From Psychrobacillus sp042945595 (lineage in GTDB: Bacteria > Bacillota > Bacilli > Bacillales_A > Planococcaceae): DNA of 64,000 bases. Positions 44,038-54,152 of this stretch are shown here, piece by piece (position 1 is the stretch's first letter; the number at the start of each line of letters is the position of its first letter). The stretch is taken from assembly GCF_042945595.1 (NCBI RefSeq), contig NZ_CP168493.1, positions 806,001 through 870,000 of the forward strand, read 5' to 3'. The notes under the pieces are model-generated. The model did not search any database. It was not told where the DNA came from and was given only the letters and a program-made list of their open reading frames with translations. Position numbers and translations under genes: made by a program.

Positions 44038-45075
44038 ATGAATATTACGATTATTGGAGCTGGGGCAATTGGTGGAGTTATTGGAGCTTATCTAATTAAA
44101 GAAGGTAGAGAAGCTACTTTCTGTGATATCAATGAAGAACATGTAAACCAAATAAATAAAAATGGCTTGCAAATAGAGGGACCATTGGATAGCTTCCTAG
44201 TAAAAGCGAAAGCTGTTACACCGACTGAACTATTGCATGGAAATAGACAGATAGATATTTTGTTTCTATGTGTGAAAGCACAACATACAGAGGAAGCTCT
44301 TAAACCATTAGCTCCTTTATTAACAAAAGATTCTATCGTCGTCTCGCTCCAAAATGGATTAAATGAGCTGAAAATTGCAGAACTAGTTGGAAAAGAACGG
44401 ACTATGGGGTGTTTTGTTAATTTTTCAGCAGATTACTTAGAACCTGGGAAAATTTTATACGGAGGGGTCGCCTCCCTTTATTTAGGAGAACTTGATGGAA
44501 CTTTTTCACCACGATTGATCAAGCTTCAGGAGATATTACAATCATGGGGACCGATAGAGGTAACAGATAATATTTGGGGCTATTTGTGGGGGAAATTATC
44601 CTATGCTGGATTACTGTTCGCAACTGCATTAGTAGATGAAACGATGGCTTCGGTCGTTCGAAATGAACAATATCGGGAAACTTTACTAGAATTATGTACA
44701 GAAATTATAGAGTTAGCCCATAAAGAAAATATTACCCCATTAGGTTTTGATGGTTGGACGCCGGATCTTATTTATCCTAGAGAAAATAGAAATGATGTCG
44801 TTTTAAATGAAGCATTAGAAAAACTTGCGCAAAGTATGGCAACAAATAAAAAAACGAAAAGTGGAATATGGAGAGACTTAGCAATCCGGAAAAGAAAAAC
44901 GGAAATAGATGCTCAGCTTGTACCACTTATTGATATTGCCAAAAAGCATGGATTGGCAATGCCTCTAACAGAGGAATTAATAAAACAAATTAAAGAAATA
45001 GAAAATGGAACAAGAAAAATGTCCGAAAAGAATCTTCAAGAGCTTCAGGGCAAATATATATTAGGTGTGATATAA
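44038..45075 (+). CDS. Ketopantoate reductase-family (PanE/ApbA-like) oxidoreductase
   Basis: A 345-residue NAD(P)-dependent enzyme with GxGxxG in IIGAGAIGGVIGAYL, the family Lys in LCVKAQHTEE and the SLQNGLNE loop. ATG 44038 follows TAGGAGGG; the frame is open further upstream inside the SDR gene. It is longer than typical PanE (about 300 residues) and lies in a catabolic cluster without other pantothenate genes, so it probably acts on another 2-oxo or 2-hydroxy acid. The stop is 1 bp before the regulator start. Confidence 0.8.
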   Translation: MNITIIGAGAIGGVIGAYLIKEGREATFCDINEEHVNQINKNGLQIEGPLDSFLVKAKAVTPTELLHGNRQIDILFLCVKAQHTEEALKPLAPLLTKDSIVVSLQNGLNELKIAELVGKERTMGCFVNFSADYLEPGKILYGGVASLYLGELDGTFSPRLIKLQEILQSWGPIEVTDNIWGYLWGKLSYAGLLFATALVDETMASVVRNEQYRETLLELCTEIIELAHKENITPLGFDGWTPDLIYPRENRNDVVLNEALEKLAQSMATNKKTKSGIWRDLAIRKRKTEIDAQLVPLIDIAKKHGLAMPLTEELIKQIKEIENGTRKMSEKNLQELQGKYILGVI

Positions 45076-45076
45076 A

Positions 45077-45718
45077 ATGTTTGAAAATCAAAATTTATCG
45101 GATCATGTCGTAACGTTAATTAGAAAAATGATTTTAAACGGAACTTTAAAACCAGGAGAAAGAATTAATCAAGCGCAATTAGCGGAAAAGCTCCAAATAT
45201 CGAGAGGACCAATACGAGAAGCTCTAAGATTATTGCAAAATGAAGGACTTATTAAATATGAATTAAATAAAGGCACCTATATTACGACCCTTTCAAACGA
45301 AGATGCGTATGAAATATATACATTAAGAGGATTGTTGGAAGGAAAGGCAGCCCAATTGGCACTAAAAAACATTCAGGTACAAGACTTTGATAGATTACAA
45401 GAGATAATGGAAGGCTTTGAAAAGTCCTTTATAGAAAATGACTTAGAGTCACAAGCACAATATGATATTTTATTTCATCAAACGGTCGTTAGAGCTTCTA
45501 AGCATAATAGACTTATTCATATGCATCAACAATTAGATACGCAGGTTGGAGCAATGTTTTTCACAGTAGCAAGTATTGCACCAGTGAGAGCTAAGCACGT
45601 AGTGGAAAACCATCAAAAATTAATTGATGCACTTAAATCTGGAAATGAAGAATACGTACAAAAAGAATTTTCTGAACATTACAATAATACTTTGTTGGAT
45701 TTACTTAAAAATAATTGA
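45077..45718 (+). CDS. GntR-family (FadR/FCD) transcription regulator
   Basis: A 213-residue DNA-binding protein. Winged helix at about 8-70 (RKMILNGTLKPGERINQAQL, ISRGPIREALRLL) and an FCD-type helical effector domain (75-210) that usually binds a carboxylic acid with a metal. Third gene of the cluster and probably its local regulator. It overlaps nothing but lies 1 bp after the reductase gene and 14 bp before the transporter gene, which shows tight coupling. Confidence 0.87.
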   Translation: MFENQNLSDHVVTLIRKMILNGTLKPGERINQAQLAEKLQISRGPIREALRLLQNEGLIKYELNKGTYITTLSNEDAYEIYTLRGLLEGKAAQLALKNIQVQDFDRLQEIMEGFEKSFIENDLESQAQYDILFHQTVVRASKHNRLIHMHQQLDTQVGAMFFTVASIAPVRAKHVVENHQKLIDALKSGNEEYVQKEFSEHYNNTLLDLLKNN

Positions 45719-45732
45719 AAGGGGGGAATGCC

Positions 45733-46719
45733 GTGTTGTTAGAGGTAAAAGATCTTACCTTATCACTTATGAGACAGGGTAGTTATACAAAGATATTAGA
45801 GAATGTTAGCTTCACCGTTCAAAAGGGTGAAACGCTTGGGATAGTAGGGGAATCTGGATGTGGAAAAAGCATGACGGCTTTATCGCTGATGAAGCTACTA
45901 CCAGATAAAGCAAAATTGTTTGGGGAGGTTCTATTAGATTCGGAAGATCTTGTGAAGCTGCCAAGAAAGAATTTGGAAAAAATTCGTGGTGATCAAATGT
46001 CTATGATTTTTCAAGACCCTCTTACTTCTTTAAACCCTCTTCATACTGTAGGAAAGCAAATTGAGGAAACATTAGTTTTGCATACTGATTTGAATAAAGG
46101 TCAAAGAAGAAATCGTGTCATTAGCTTATTGAAAGAAGTAGGACTTCCACGTGCAGAAGATTTATACAACGAGTATCCCCATCAATTATCTGGTGGAATG
46201 AGGCAGCGAATTATGATTGCTATTGCAATGGCTTGTAACCCTAAATTACTCATTTGTGACGAACCGACTACAGCATTAGATGTAACAGTTCAAGCTCAAA
46301 TTTTAGAACTAATGAATCATCTAAAAGAAACGAATGACATGGGTATTATCATGATTACACATGATTTAGGAGTAGTGGCGGAAGTATGTGACAATGTCAT
46401 GGTAATGTATGCCGGACAAGTTGTAGAAAAAGCCAATGTAATTGAGCTATTTCAAAACCCCAAGCATCCATATACAAAGGGGCTTCTAGATTCTATACCA
46501 CAACTAGAAGGGAAAATAGAGAAGTTAGGATCAATACCAGGTACTGTACCATCTCCTGAGAATATGCCTGTAGGTTGTAGATTCTATGATCGATGCAAGT
46601 ATGCAATGGGAAAATGCAAATTGGAGACTCCTCCTACCGTTGAAATAAAAGAAAATCACTCTACAGCTTGTTGGTTATATGAAGAGGAGGTACGTGAAAA
46701 TGAACTTGTTGGAAGTTAA
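45733..46719 (+). CDS. Dipeptide/oligopeptide ABC transporter ATPase (DppD/OppD type)
   Basis: ATP-binding subunit of 328 residues. Walker A GESGCGKS, Q-loop MIFQDPLTSLNPL, signature LSGGMRQR, Walker B LLICDEPTTALD and a C-terminal oligopeptide-type extension with Cys residues (GCRFYDRCKYAMGKC) that often binds an iron-sulfur cluster. GTG 45733 behind AAAGGGGGG is chosen; the frame is open from 45715. It overlaps the next ATPase gene by 20 bp. Powers import together with the four transporter genes downstream. Confidence 0.9.
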   Translation: MLLEVKDLTLSLMRQGSYTKILENVSFTVQKGETLGIVGESGCGKSMTALSLMKLLPDKAKLFGEVLLDSEDLVKLPRKNLEKIRGDQMSMIFQDPLTSLNPLHTVGKQIEETLVLHTDLNKGQRRNRVISLLKEVGLPRAEDLYNEYPHQLSGGMRQRIMIAIAMACNPKLLICDEPTTALDVTVQAQILELMNHLKETNDMGIIMITHDLGVVAEVCDNVMVMYAGQVVEKANVIELFQNPKHPYTKGLLDSIPQLEGKIEKLGSIPGTVPSPENMPVGCRFYDRCKYAMGKCKLETPPTVEIKENHSTACWLYEEEVRENELVGS

Positions 46720-47656
46720 AGAATTAAAACAATACTACACCTCCAATAAAGGGATCCTTGGCGAAAAAAGTGTGGTTAAAGCGGTAGATGGTGTATCCTT
46801 TCATATTCGTCGAGGGGAGACACTTGGGATAGTTGGAGAATCGGGATGTGGAAAATCTAGTTTAGGTCGATCGGTAATTAGACTTTTACAACCTACCTCT
46901 GGAGAAGTATTTTTTGAAGGAAAAGACATTTGTAAAATGTCTAGACGAGAAATGAAAAAGATACGAAAAGAAATTCAAATGGTATTTCAAGATCCATATG
47001 CCTCACTTAATCCACGTAGCACGATTCGAACTATTTTAGAAACACCTCTAATAACACATGGGAACAAAAATAAAGAAAGTAGAACAAAAATAATAGAAAA
47101 TTTAATAGATAAAATTGGCATTCGAAAAGATCAATTAGATCGTTATCCCCATGAATTTTCTGGAGGCCAACGTCAAAGAATTGGAATTGCAAGAGCTTTA
47201 ACATTAAATCCAAAGTTAATCGTAGCAGATGAGCCAGTTTCTGCTTTAGATGTATCTGTACAATCTCAAGTACTGAATCTTATGGTCGAACTTCAAAAGG
47301 AATTTAACTTAAGTTATATGTTTATTTCCCATGATTTATCTGTAGTGAAACATATTTCAGATCGAGTAGCGGTTATGTATTTAGGAAGAATCGTTGAAAT
47401 TGCCGAAGTGGAATCCATGTATGAAACACCTTTACATCCTTATACGAAAGCGCTACTTTCTGCAGTTCCGTTACCAGATCCTACTAAAAAAAGAGAGAGA
47501 ATCATTCTTCAAGGAGATTTGCCGAGTCCAGTAAATCCTCCAAGTGGTTGTACATTTCATACAAGATGTCCTATTGCAACAGAAGAGTGTAAAAACTCAG
47601 TTCCGGCATTACGTGAAATTAAAGAAGGGCATTTTGCTTCTTGTCTAAAACTATGA
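46700..47656 (+). CDS. Dipeptide/oligopeptide ABC transporter ATPase (DppF/OppF type)
   Basis: Second ATPase of the importer, 318 residues. Walker A GESGCGKS, Q-loop MVFQDPYASLNPRS, signature FSGGQRQR, Walker B LIVADEPVSALD, and the C-terminal GCTFHTRCPIATEEC block. ATG 46700 follows GAGGAGG within the end of the preceding gene. The first permease gene begins 20 bp later. Confidence 0.9.
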   Translation: MNLLEVKELKQYYTSNKGILGEKSVVKAVDGVSFHIRRGETLGIVGESGCGKSSLGRSVIRLLQPTSGEVFFEGKDICKMSRREMKKIRKEIQMVFQDPYASLNPRSTIRTILETPLITHGNKNKESRTKIIENLIDKIGIRKDQLDRYPHEFSGGQRQRIGIARALTLNPKLIVADEPVSALDVSVQSQVLNLMVELQKEFNLSYMFISHDLSVVKHISDRVAVMYLGRIVEIAEVESMYETPLHPYTKALLSAVPLPDPTKKRERIILQGDLPSPVNPPSGCTFHTRCPIATEECKNSVPALREIKEGHFASCLKL

Positions 47657-47676
47657 AGAAGAAGGGAGAATAATAG

Positions 47677-48690
47677 ATGGATGCTATAAGGTATATTATT
47701 AAACGTTTGCTACTGATTATTCCTATTCTAATTGGAATTACAATTCTTACTTTTTTTATTTCCAATACGATCCCCGGAGACCCTGCACGACTTGTTGCTG
47801 GCCCTTATGCAGATGCAAAAGTAATTGAAGAACTTAGAGAATCAATGGGATTAAATGACCCTGTTTATGTTCAATATTTTCGATATGTATCAAATGTAGT
47901 AAAAGGCGATTTTGGTACAAGTAACTTTACACATCAAGCAGTATCGAAAGACTTAAAAGAATTTTTCCCCGCCACCTTAGAATTGACCTTAGTTTCCATG
48001 CTTATTACCGTTCTTATAGGAATTCCATTTGGTATAGTCAGTGCCAGTAAAAAGGATAAATTCGCCGATCAATTTACGAGGGTATTTGCACTTATTGGAG
48101 TAGCGATGCCTGCATTTTGGCTTGGAATTATTTTATTATTACTATTTTATTTAAAGCTAGATTTACTTCCTGGTGCAGGTCGAATTGACACTAATTTATC
48201 CCCACCTCAAAAAATTAGCGGTTTATATACAATTGATGCGCTTTTAACAGGAAATTGGGCTGTTCTAAAATCAACAGTGGAGCATCTGATACTCCCAGCC
48301 TTTACTCAGGCAGCAGTAACAATTGGAATGATCACAAGAATGACACGATCTAGTATGTTAGAAGTATTAGGCAGTGATTATATTCGAACAGCCTATGCAA
48401 AAGGTGGAACAGAGAATCGAGTATTATATGGCCACGCTCTTAGAAATGGTATGATGCCTGTTTTAACTTTGCTTGGTATGACTTTTGGCCATTCATTAGG
48501 AGGTAGTGTCCTCGTAGAGTCCGTATTTTCTTGGCCAGGAGTAGGTAAGTATGCGGTAAATGCAATTACATACTTGGATTTTCCTGCAGTTATGGGTGTT
48601 ACAACGTTAATCGCGGTATTATTTATTACTGTAAATCTAGTAATTGATGTTTTATATGTAGTAATTGATCCGAGATTAAAGTACGAATAG
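47677..48690 (+). CDS. Dipeptide-type ABC transporter permease (DppB type)
   Basis: Six-helix inner-membrane permease of 337 residues with the usual long extracytoplasmic loop after TM1 (residues 30-95) and the EAA-type motif (YIRTAYAKGGTENRVLYGHA) that contacts the ATPase. The C-terminal segment FSWPGVGKYAVNAI is typical of DppB. ATG behind AAGGGAG. The next gene begins 10 bp after its stop. Confidence 0.9.
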   Translation: MDAIRYIIKRLLLIIPILIGITILTFFISNTIPGDPARLVAGPYADAKVIEELRESMGLNDPVYVQYFRYVSNVVKGDFGTSNFTHQAVSKDLKEFFPATLELTLVSMLITVLIGIPFGIVSASKKDKFADQFTRVFALIGVAMPAFWLGIILLLLFYLKLDLLPGAGRIDTNLSPPQKISGLYTIDALLTGNWAVLKSTVEHLILPAFTQAAVTIGMITRMTRSSMLEVLGSDYIRTAYAKGGTENRVLYGHALRNGMMPVLTLLGMTFGHSLGGSVLVESVFSWPGVGKYAVNAITYLDFPAVMGVTTLIAVLFITVNLVIDVLYVVIDPRLKYE

Positions 48691-48700
48691 GGGGTGTCGT

Positions 48701-49519
48701 ATGTTAAAAAGAATAGGTTCCAGTCCACTTACAATGTTGGGAATTTTTTTAGTTGGAATGCTACTAATTATGGCATTATTTGCACCAATTATAGCTCCAC
48801 AAGATCCATTAGAAATTAATATTAGTCAAAAGCTTTTATCCCCAAGTGTAGATCATTGGTTCGGCACAGATGAAGTTGGGCGAGATATTTTTAGTAGAAT
48901 TATATATGGTTCCAGAATTTCATTGAAGATTGGTTTACTAGTTGTTTTAATCGCATTTCCAGTCGGTACAGTTTTAGGGGCTATTGCTGGTTTTGTTGGA
49001 GGCATAGTCGATCAAATTATTATGCGAACAACGGATATTTTCATTTCATTTCCTGGAATTATATTGGCAATGTCTATCGCAGCTGCACTTGGTCCTTCCA
49101 TTGAAAACGTACTACTTGCACTCGCTATCACTTGGTGGCCATGGTATACAAGAATCGTTCGATCATCCGTTCTTCAAATAAAAAATGCAGAATTTGTAGA
49201 GTCTGCTAGAGCAGTTGGTATTAACCCTGTGAAAATACTTTTTAAAGAAGTTCTTCCAAACGCCATTGCACCGGCAAGTATTCAGGCCTCTTTAGATCTA
49301 GGCTTTGTCATATTATCAGCTGCTGGTTTAAGTTTTATCGGATTGGGTGCTCAACCACCTTCACCAGAATGGGGTGCAATGCTTGCATCTAGTAGAGAAG
49401 TTTTAAGGGATGCTTGGTGGGCAGCTACTTTTCCAGGTTTAGCAATACTTTGGACGGTTTTAGGATTCAATTTACTTGGCGATGGTTTACGAGATATTTT
49501 GGATCCGAAAAACCGCTAA
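48701..49519 (+). CDS. Dipeptide-type ABC transporter permease (DppC type)
   Basis: Second permease, 272 residues. TM1 at about 10-32, the GTDEVGRDIFSRIIYGSRIS family block at about 50-68, and an EAA loop near VESARAVGINPVKILFKEVLPN. The end NLLGDGLRDILDPKNR is typical of DppC. ATG behind GGGGTG. Followed after 77 bp by the binding-protein gene. Confidence 0.9.
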   Translation: MLKRIGSSPLTMLGIFLVGMLLIMALFAPIIAPQDPLEINISQKLLSPSVDHWFGTDEVGRDIFSRIIYGSRISLKIGLLVVLIAFPVGTVLGAIAGFVGGIVDQIIMRTTDIFISFPGIILAMSIAAALGPSIENVLLALAITWWPWYTRIVRSSVLQIKNAEFVESARAVGINPVKILFKEVLPNAIAPASIQASLDLGFVILSAAGLSFIGLGAQPPSPEWGAMLASSREVLRDAWWAATFPGLAILWTVLGFNLLGDGLRDILDPKNR

Positions 49520-49596
49520 TAGAATGGAATGAAAGGGGTGATTCCAAAGTTTTCATTAGCTATATAAAAATCTAATTAGAAAAAGAGGGGAAGCAT

Positions 49597-51246
49597 TTGG
49601 AGAGAAACAGAAAATGGTTATTCATGTTTGCGCTCGTGTTTGCATTACTTTTAGTATTAGGGGCATGTAGTGATAGCGGTAAGAAAGAGAGTGGGACTGA
49701 TTCGAAAGATGATCCAGAAGCAAAAGAACCTAAAACGGAAACACCGGTAGAAGAAAAAGGTTCCGGATCAACAGAAGTATTTAATTTTGCAACAAACCAA
49801 GATATACCACATATAGACCCTCATGGTACATCAGCGAACACGTCATTCCGTGTAACCTATATGTTATACGATCGCTTAGTTACTTATGATGGGACAACGA
49901 CAGATGTTATTCCACAACTTGCAGAAAAATGGGATATCTCACCGGATGGTTTAACTTACACATTCCATCTCAATAAAGAAGCCAAATTCCATGATGGAAC
50001 ACCTGTTACGTCTGAAGCTGTAAAATATTCTTACACCCGTGCAATGGATGTAGGGAAATCCGCTGCTGGTCAATTTAAAGATGTTATTAATAAAGATAGT
50101 TTTGAAATTGTAGATGAACACACGATAAACATAACGCTTGAAAGACCTTTTGCTCCATTCTTAAAAACATTAGGTACAGTTTTTGGAAACATTGTGAACC
50201 CAAAACTTGCAGAGCATAATGGCAGTGATTTAGGGGAAACTTACTTGGCAGATAAAGAAATGGGTTCTGGTCCTTTTATTTTGGAAAGTTGGGATAGAGG
50301 ACAGAAACTAGTAATGAAAGCTAACGAGGATTATTGGGGCACAGTACCAACGTTAAAAACAGTAAATATATTAATCATAAATGAACCTTCTACAGCTCGA
50401 TTAATGATGGAAAAAGGGGAAGTTGATTTAATTGACTACTCCATGATCTCTCCAGATGTTTTAAAACAAATGGATGGAAATAACGATATTACTGTTCTAA
50501 AATCTCCTGGTTACGCAATTGATGACATTGCTATTAACACTGAAAAAGAATATCTAAAAGATCCAAAAGTAAGGCAAGCTCTTGCACATGCAGTAAATTA
50601 TGATTCTATTATTAATGATGTTCTACTTGGTGGAGCAGAACGTATTGGTGGAATAATTCCAAAAGGAATGTTTGGGTATAATCCTAATATTGAATTATAT
50701 GACTTTGATTTAGAAAAAGCTAAGGCTTTACTGAATGAGGCCGGTTATGAAAAAGGTTTTCCATTAGAAATTGCAATATCAGAAAATAATGAAGTTAGAA
50801 AGAACATTGCGGTAATGATGCAGTCTGATTTTAAAAAGATAGGAATTGACCTGCAAATTAGAGCCTTAGCATGGCCAACATTTTTGGATTTAGTTACAAG
50901 CGGTCAGCATCAATTAGCATTAGCCGCATGGACTCCTGATTATCCAGATCCGGATTACAATTTGTGGTATTTTGCACACTCATCTAGTAAAGGACCTGGA
51001 TTTAACTTAGCATTCTATGATAATCCAGAAGTAGATAAATTGTTAGAAGAAGGCCGTTCCACAGTGGATGAGTCTGTTCGTGATAAAAATTATCAGAAGA
51101 TTCAAGAAGTAATGAGCGAAGATGTTCCTTATATATTTCCGGCTCAGCGCTCTGTTGAGGCACCTATGAAAAATTGGGTGAAAGGATATGAAATTAACCC
51201 TATGAATACATGGTATGTACCGTTCCAAAAAATGACGAAAGAATAA
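49597..51246 (+). CDS. Dipeptide/oligopeptide-binding lipoprotein (SBP family 5)
   Basis: Extracellular lipid-anchored substrate-binding protein of 549 residues. Lipobox LVLGAC with C24 after a hydrophobic leader, a charged linker (25-60), and the SBP_bac_5 fold with LAEKWDISPDGLTYTFHL and KFHDGTPVTSEAVKYS blocks. It captures a peptide-like ligand for the preceding permeases. The ligand cannot be read from sequence. TTG start behind GAGGGGAAG. A strong hairpin follows, which probably limits read-through so that the binding protein is made in excess. Confidence 0.9.
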   Translation: MERNRKWLFMFALVFALLLVLGACSDSGKKESGTDSKDDPEAKEPKTETPVEEKGSGSTEVFNFATNQDIPHIDPHGTSANTSFRVTYMLYDRLVTYDGTTTDVIPQLAEKWDISPDGLTYTFHLNKEAKFHDGTPVTSEAVKYSYTRAMDVGKSAAGQFKDVINKDSFEIVDEHTINITLERPFAPFLKTLGTVFGNIVNPKLAEHNGSDLGETYLADKEMGSGPFILESWDRGQKLVMKANEDYWGTVPTLKTVNILIINEPSTARLMMEKGEVDLIDYSMISPDVLKQMDGNNDITVLKSPGYAIDDIAINTEKEYLKDPKVRQALAHAVNYDSIINDVLLGGAERIGGIIPKGMFGYNPNIELYDFDLEKAKALLNEAGYEKGFPLEIAISENNEVRKNIAVMMQSDFKKIGIDLQIRALAWPTFLDLVTSGQHQLALAAWTPDYPDPDYNLWYFAHSSSKGPGFNLAFYDNPEVDKLLEEGRSTVDESVRDKNYQKIQEVMSEDVPYIFPAQRSVEAPMKNWVKGYEINPMNTWYVPFQKMTKE

Positions 51247-51252
51247 CATGTG

Positions 51253-51292
51253 AAAGCGGTCGTAAAGAAGTAGTTTTACGATCGCTTTTTCT
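51253..51292 (+). terminator. Internal terminator after the binding-protein gene
   Basis: 14-bp stem aaagcggtcgtaaa (51253-51266) / tttacgatcgcttt (51275-51288) with one G-U pair, then TT and CTAAAT. Downstream genes continue in the same direction, so it is likely a partial terminator within the cluster. Confidence 0.75.
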
Positions 51293-51317
51293 AAATATTA
51301 TATAGGAGTGGATTTGG

Positions 51318-52259
51318 TTGTGGATGATTAATAACTTAGTCGTAAATAGAGATGATAAAATAAGTGGTTTTTTACATTTTCCAACTTTGGAACATAACAT
51401 TCCCGCGTTTATGATAAATGGAAAAGAAGAGGGTCCTTCAGTTTTAATAATGGCTGGAGTGCATGGATGCGAATACACTTCCATTGATGCAGCCTTAAAG
51501 CTAGCGAAAGAATTAACTCCAAATGATATTGTAGGGAAATTAATCATTTTACCTATTGTCAATATAGCCTCCTTTTATAAACGATCCATTTATGTTCACC
51601 CAAAAGATGAAAAAAATTTAAATCGAGTATTTCCTGGGAAAGAAAATGGAACGGAAAGTGAAAGGTTAGCATTTTGGTTACACAAAGAGATCTTTTCTCA
51701 AGTTGATTTTGTATTAGATTTACATGGTGGCGACATGATAGAAGCTTTAGTGCCTTTTACTATTTATCAAATGTCTGAAAATCTACAGCTTATGAACGAA
51801 GCCCAAAAAATTGCATCGTTATTTGGTATTCCATATGTTGTAAAATCGGAATCTCAAGTGAAGGGATCAACTTATTCCGCAGTTACTTCGTTAGGGAAAA
51901 TAGGGGTAATTGCCGAGGCGGGTCAACAAGGGATATTAGATGAATCTTCTTCTAAACTATTACAAGATGGCACAAAAAATGTATTGAAATATATTGGTCT
52001 GCTTAATGGGGAGTTCGTAGAGGAGCCAGTAAAAAACTTAGAAACATTTGAATGGTACCGAGCAACTATTCAAGGACTTTGGTACCCAACGGTGGAAATT
52101 GGTGCAGAAGTGAAAAAAGGGGAGATACTCGGTTATATAAAAAATGTGTTTGGTGAGACAGAAATTGAAATTTATGCACAGGTTGATGGCTTAGTTTTAT
52201 TTTTAGTCACTTCATTAGCTATTAATGTAGACGATCCATTATTAGCGATAGGAGATTAA
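51318..52259 (+). CDS. Succinylglutamate desuccinylase/aspartoacylase-family zinc hydrolase
   Basis: M14-like zinc deacylase of 313 residues. Zinc ligands H49xxE52 in AGVHGCEYTS and H136 in LDLHGGD, the family pattern. C-terminal beta-rich part (about 225-313). Such enzymes cleave N-acyl amino acids or amides. No signal peptide, so it acts in the cytoplasm on imported substrate. TTG 51318 lies 9 nt after GGAG; the ATG two codons later is possible. The stop is 3 bp before the M20 peptidase gene. Confidence 0.83.
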   Translation: MWMINNLVVNRDDKISGFLHFPTLEHNIPAFMINGKEEGPSVLIMAGVHGCEYTSIDAALKLAKELTPNDIVGKLIILPIVNIASFYKRSIYVHPKDEKNLNRVFPGKENGTESERLAFWLHKEIFSQVDFVLDLHGGDMIEALVPFTIYQMSENLQLMNEAQKIASLFGIPYVVKSESQVKGSTYSAVTSLGKIGVIAEAGQQGILDESSSKLLQDGTKNVLKYIGLLNGEFVEEPVKNLETFEWYRATIQGLWYPTVEIGAEVKKGEILGYIKNVFGETEIEIYAQVDGLVLFLVTSLAINVDDPLLAIGD

Positions 52260-52262
52260 TAG

Positions 52263-53399
52263 ATGACAAGAATGCTTGATTATTTAAAAGAATACCAAAA
52301 AAGTATAGAAAAAACACTAATACGTCTTGTGAAAGCTGAGTCTCCTTCACTGGATAAGAAACTCGTTGATCTATGTGGAGAAGTATTAATGGAGGAATTT
52401 ACAAAGCTTATTGATGGAGATATACAAATTTTGGAGAAGTCGACTGTGGGAAATCAGTATTTATTAACTTACGGTGCGCAAGATTGTAAAGACCAAATTC
52501 TCATCATTGGTCATCTAGATACTGTTTGGGATAAAGATGCTTTGCCTTTAAAAATAGAAGAAGATACTCTTTATGGTCCTGGAGTATTTGACATGAAAGG
52601 CGGTTTAACGATTTCTCTTTGGGCTATGAAAGCATTAAAAGCATTTAATATATTTGGAGATAAGAAAGTTGTACTGCTTATTACATCTGATGAAGAAATT
52701 GGAAGTATCCATTCAAAGGAAATTATTATTCAAGAAGCTCGAAAAAGTTCTTTGGTATTGATTCCTGAATCTAGTATTGAACCTAACGGAGCTGTCAAAA
52801 CAGAAAGAAAAGGAGCGGGTAACTTCTATTTGGAAGTAAAAGGAGTTGCAGCTCATGCTGGAATTAATGCATGGGATGGAGCAAGTGCTATCGAGGAACT
52901 TGCTTATCAAATTATCGACTTGAAGAAGTTAGCAAATCGGGAAGAAGGCATATCCATTAATGTAGGGATAATATCTGGAGGTTCCAGATCCAATGTTATA
53001 GCAAAAGATGCATATGCAGAAATAGATGTTCGGATTACGAAAAGAGAACAAGCAGAGCTGATTACTCAACAAATTATGAATCGTCCTGTTTTTGTTGAAG
53101 GAACGAGTACTGTAGTAACAGGAGAAATCGAGCGTTTTCCACTAGAAAGAAACGAAAAAGTAGTCTCTCTCTATCATGATTTAAAGGAAATAGCTTTACT
53201 GCATGGATATGAATTAGAGGAAGGATCTTCAGGTGGAGCAAGCGATGGAAATTTCACTGCAGGTGAAGGTATACCTACAATTGACGGTTTAGGTCCAATT
53301 GGTGGTGGTGCACATTCAGACCATGAACATATTATTTTGTCTAATTTACCAGAAAGAGCGGCTTTATTGGCTGAAATGATCGCAAAACATTTGCAATGA
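52263..53399 (+). CDS. M20-family metallopeptidase (carboxypeptidase G2-like)
   Basis: Cytoplasmic two-zinc peptidase of 378 residues. H84xD86 in IGHLDTVWD, bridging D110 in GVFDMKGG, catalytic E144/E145 in TSDEEIGS, and a late His in GGGAHSDHEH. An inserted dimerisation domain occupies about 185-290. The closest style is carboxypeptidase G2/ArgE-like deacylases, which release a C-terminal or N-acyl amino acid. It sits between the aspartoacylase-like and creatininase-like genes with spacings of 3 and 12 bp. Confidence 0.87.
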   Translation: MTRMLDYLKEYQKSIEKTLIRLVKAESPSLDKKLVDLCGEVLMEEFTKLIDGDIQILEKSTVGNQYLLTYGAQDCKDQILIIGHLDTVWDKDALPLKIEEDTLYGPGVFDMKGGLTISLWAMKALKAFNIFGDKKVVLLITSDEEIGSIHSKEIIIQEARKSSLVLIPESSIEPNGAVKTERKGAGNFYLEVKGVAAHAGINAWDGASAIEELAYQIIDLKKLANREEGISINVGIISGGSRSNVIAKDAYAEIDVRITKREQAELITQQIMNRPVFVEGTSTVVTGEIERFPLERNEKVVSLYHDLKEIALLHGYELEEGSSGGASDGNFTAGEGIPTIDGLGPIGGGAHSDHEHIILSNLPERAALLAEMIAKHLQ

Positions 53400-53411
53400 A
53401 GGAGGATTTTC

Positions 53412-54152
53412 ATGTACTTAATGGACTTAAATGCAAGCAAATTTAATGAAGTGAAACAAACAGTAAATACTATTCTATTACCAATTGGAATGATGGAGAC
53501 GCATGGACCCCATGCCACTTTAGGTACAGATGTATGGATTCCAAGAGAATTTGTAAGAAGACTTGATAAAATAATCGGTGAAAAAGTGATCATGGCGCCT
53601 GAAGTTGCATATGGTCATTCTTGGGCACTTGCGCCTCATTCTGGAACATTTGATATTTCAAGTGAGGCTTTCTCGAATTATGTGTACGAAATAGGCAAGG
53701 AGTTTTATCGAAATGGGTTTAACAATTTAATATTATTTAACGGTCATGGAGGCAATATTCCAAGCTTAGCAATTGTTACTGAAAAATTAGCAGATATAGG
53801 AGTTAACACGCTAACAATAAATTGGTGGATGGATTACCGAGAGGATATTCTGACGATTACATCTAAACCTGGTCATGGTGGAGAAGATGAGACTTCATTA
53901 GTTCTAGCGATTGATGAAAAACTAGCTGACTTGTCCCTAGCAGGCGATTTTTCTATTGAATATAATCGAAAGTTAAAATATAAGGATATGGGAAAAGTGC
54001 TGTATAAAGATGGATATATGGGTGATGCAGCGAGCGCAACAGCGGAAAAAGGAGTTGCATTATATGAACTTTTGACAAATCTTATTTTAGAAGATGTGAA
54101 AGATTTATGGGACTTGTCTGCTAGTAAATTATTGAGCAAGGGAGAATCTTAA
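53412..54152 (+). CDS. Creatininase-family amidohydrolase
   Basis: Metal amidohydrolase of 246 residues in the creatininase fold. Ligands E29 and H31 (METHGPH), D40 (LGTDVWIP) and the FNGHGGN block near residue 113 are present. Family members open creatinine or cleave small cyclic and formamide-type amides. It starts with ATG behind AAGGAGG. Its stop overlaps the start of the next gene (TAATG), which indicates translational coupling. Confidence 0.87.
   Translation: MYLMDLNASKFNEVKQTVNTILLPIGMMETHGPHATLGTDVWIPREFVRRLDKIIGEKVIMAPEVAYGHSWALAPHSGTFDISSEAFSNYVYEIGKEFYRNGFNNLILFNGHGGNIPSLAIVTEKLADIGVNTLTINWWMDYREDILTITSKPGHGGEDETSLVLAIDEKLADLSLAGDFSIEYNRKLKYKDMGKVLYKDGYMGDAASATAEKGVALYELLTNLILEDVKDLWDLSASKLLSKGES

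Noticed and set aside
44038..45075. Bona fide panE for pantothenate synthesis
   Set aside because: Longer than usual, no other pantothenate genes nearby, and placed within a catabolic cluster; only the family is supported.
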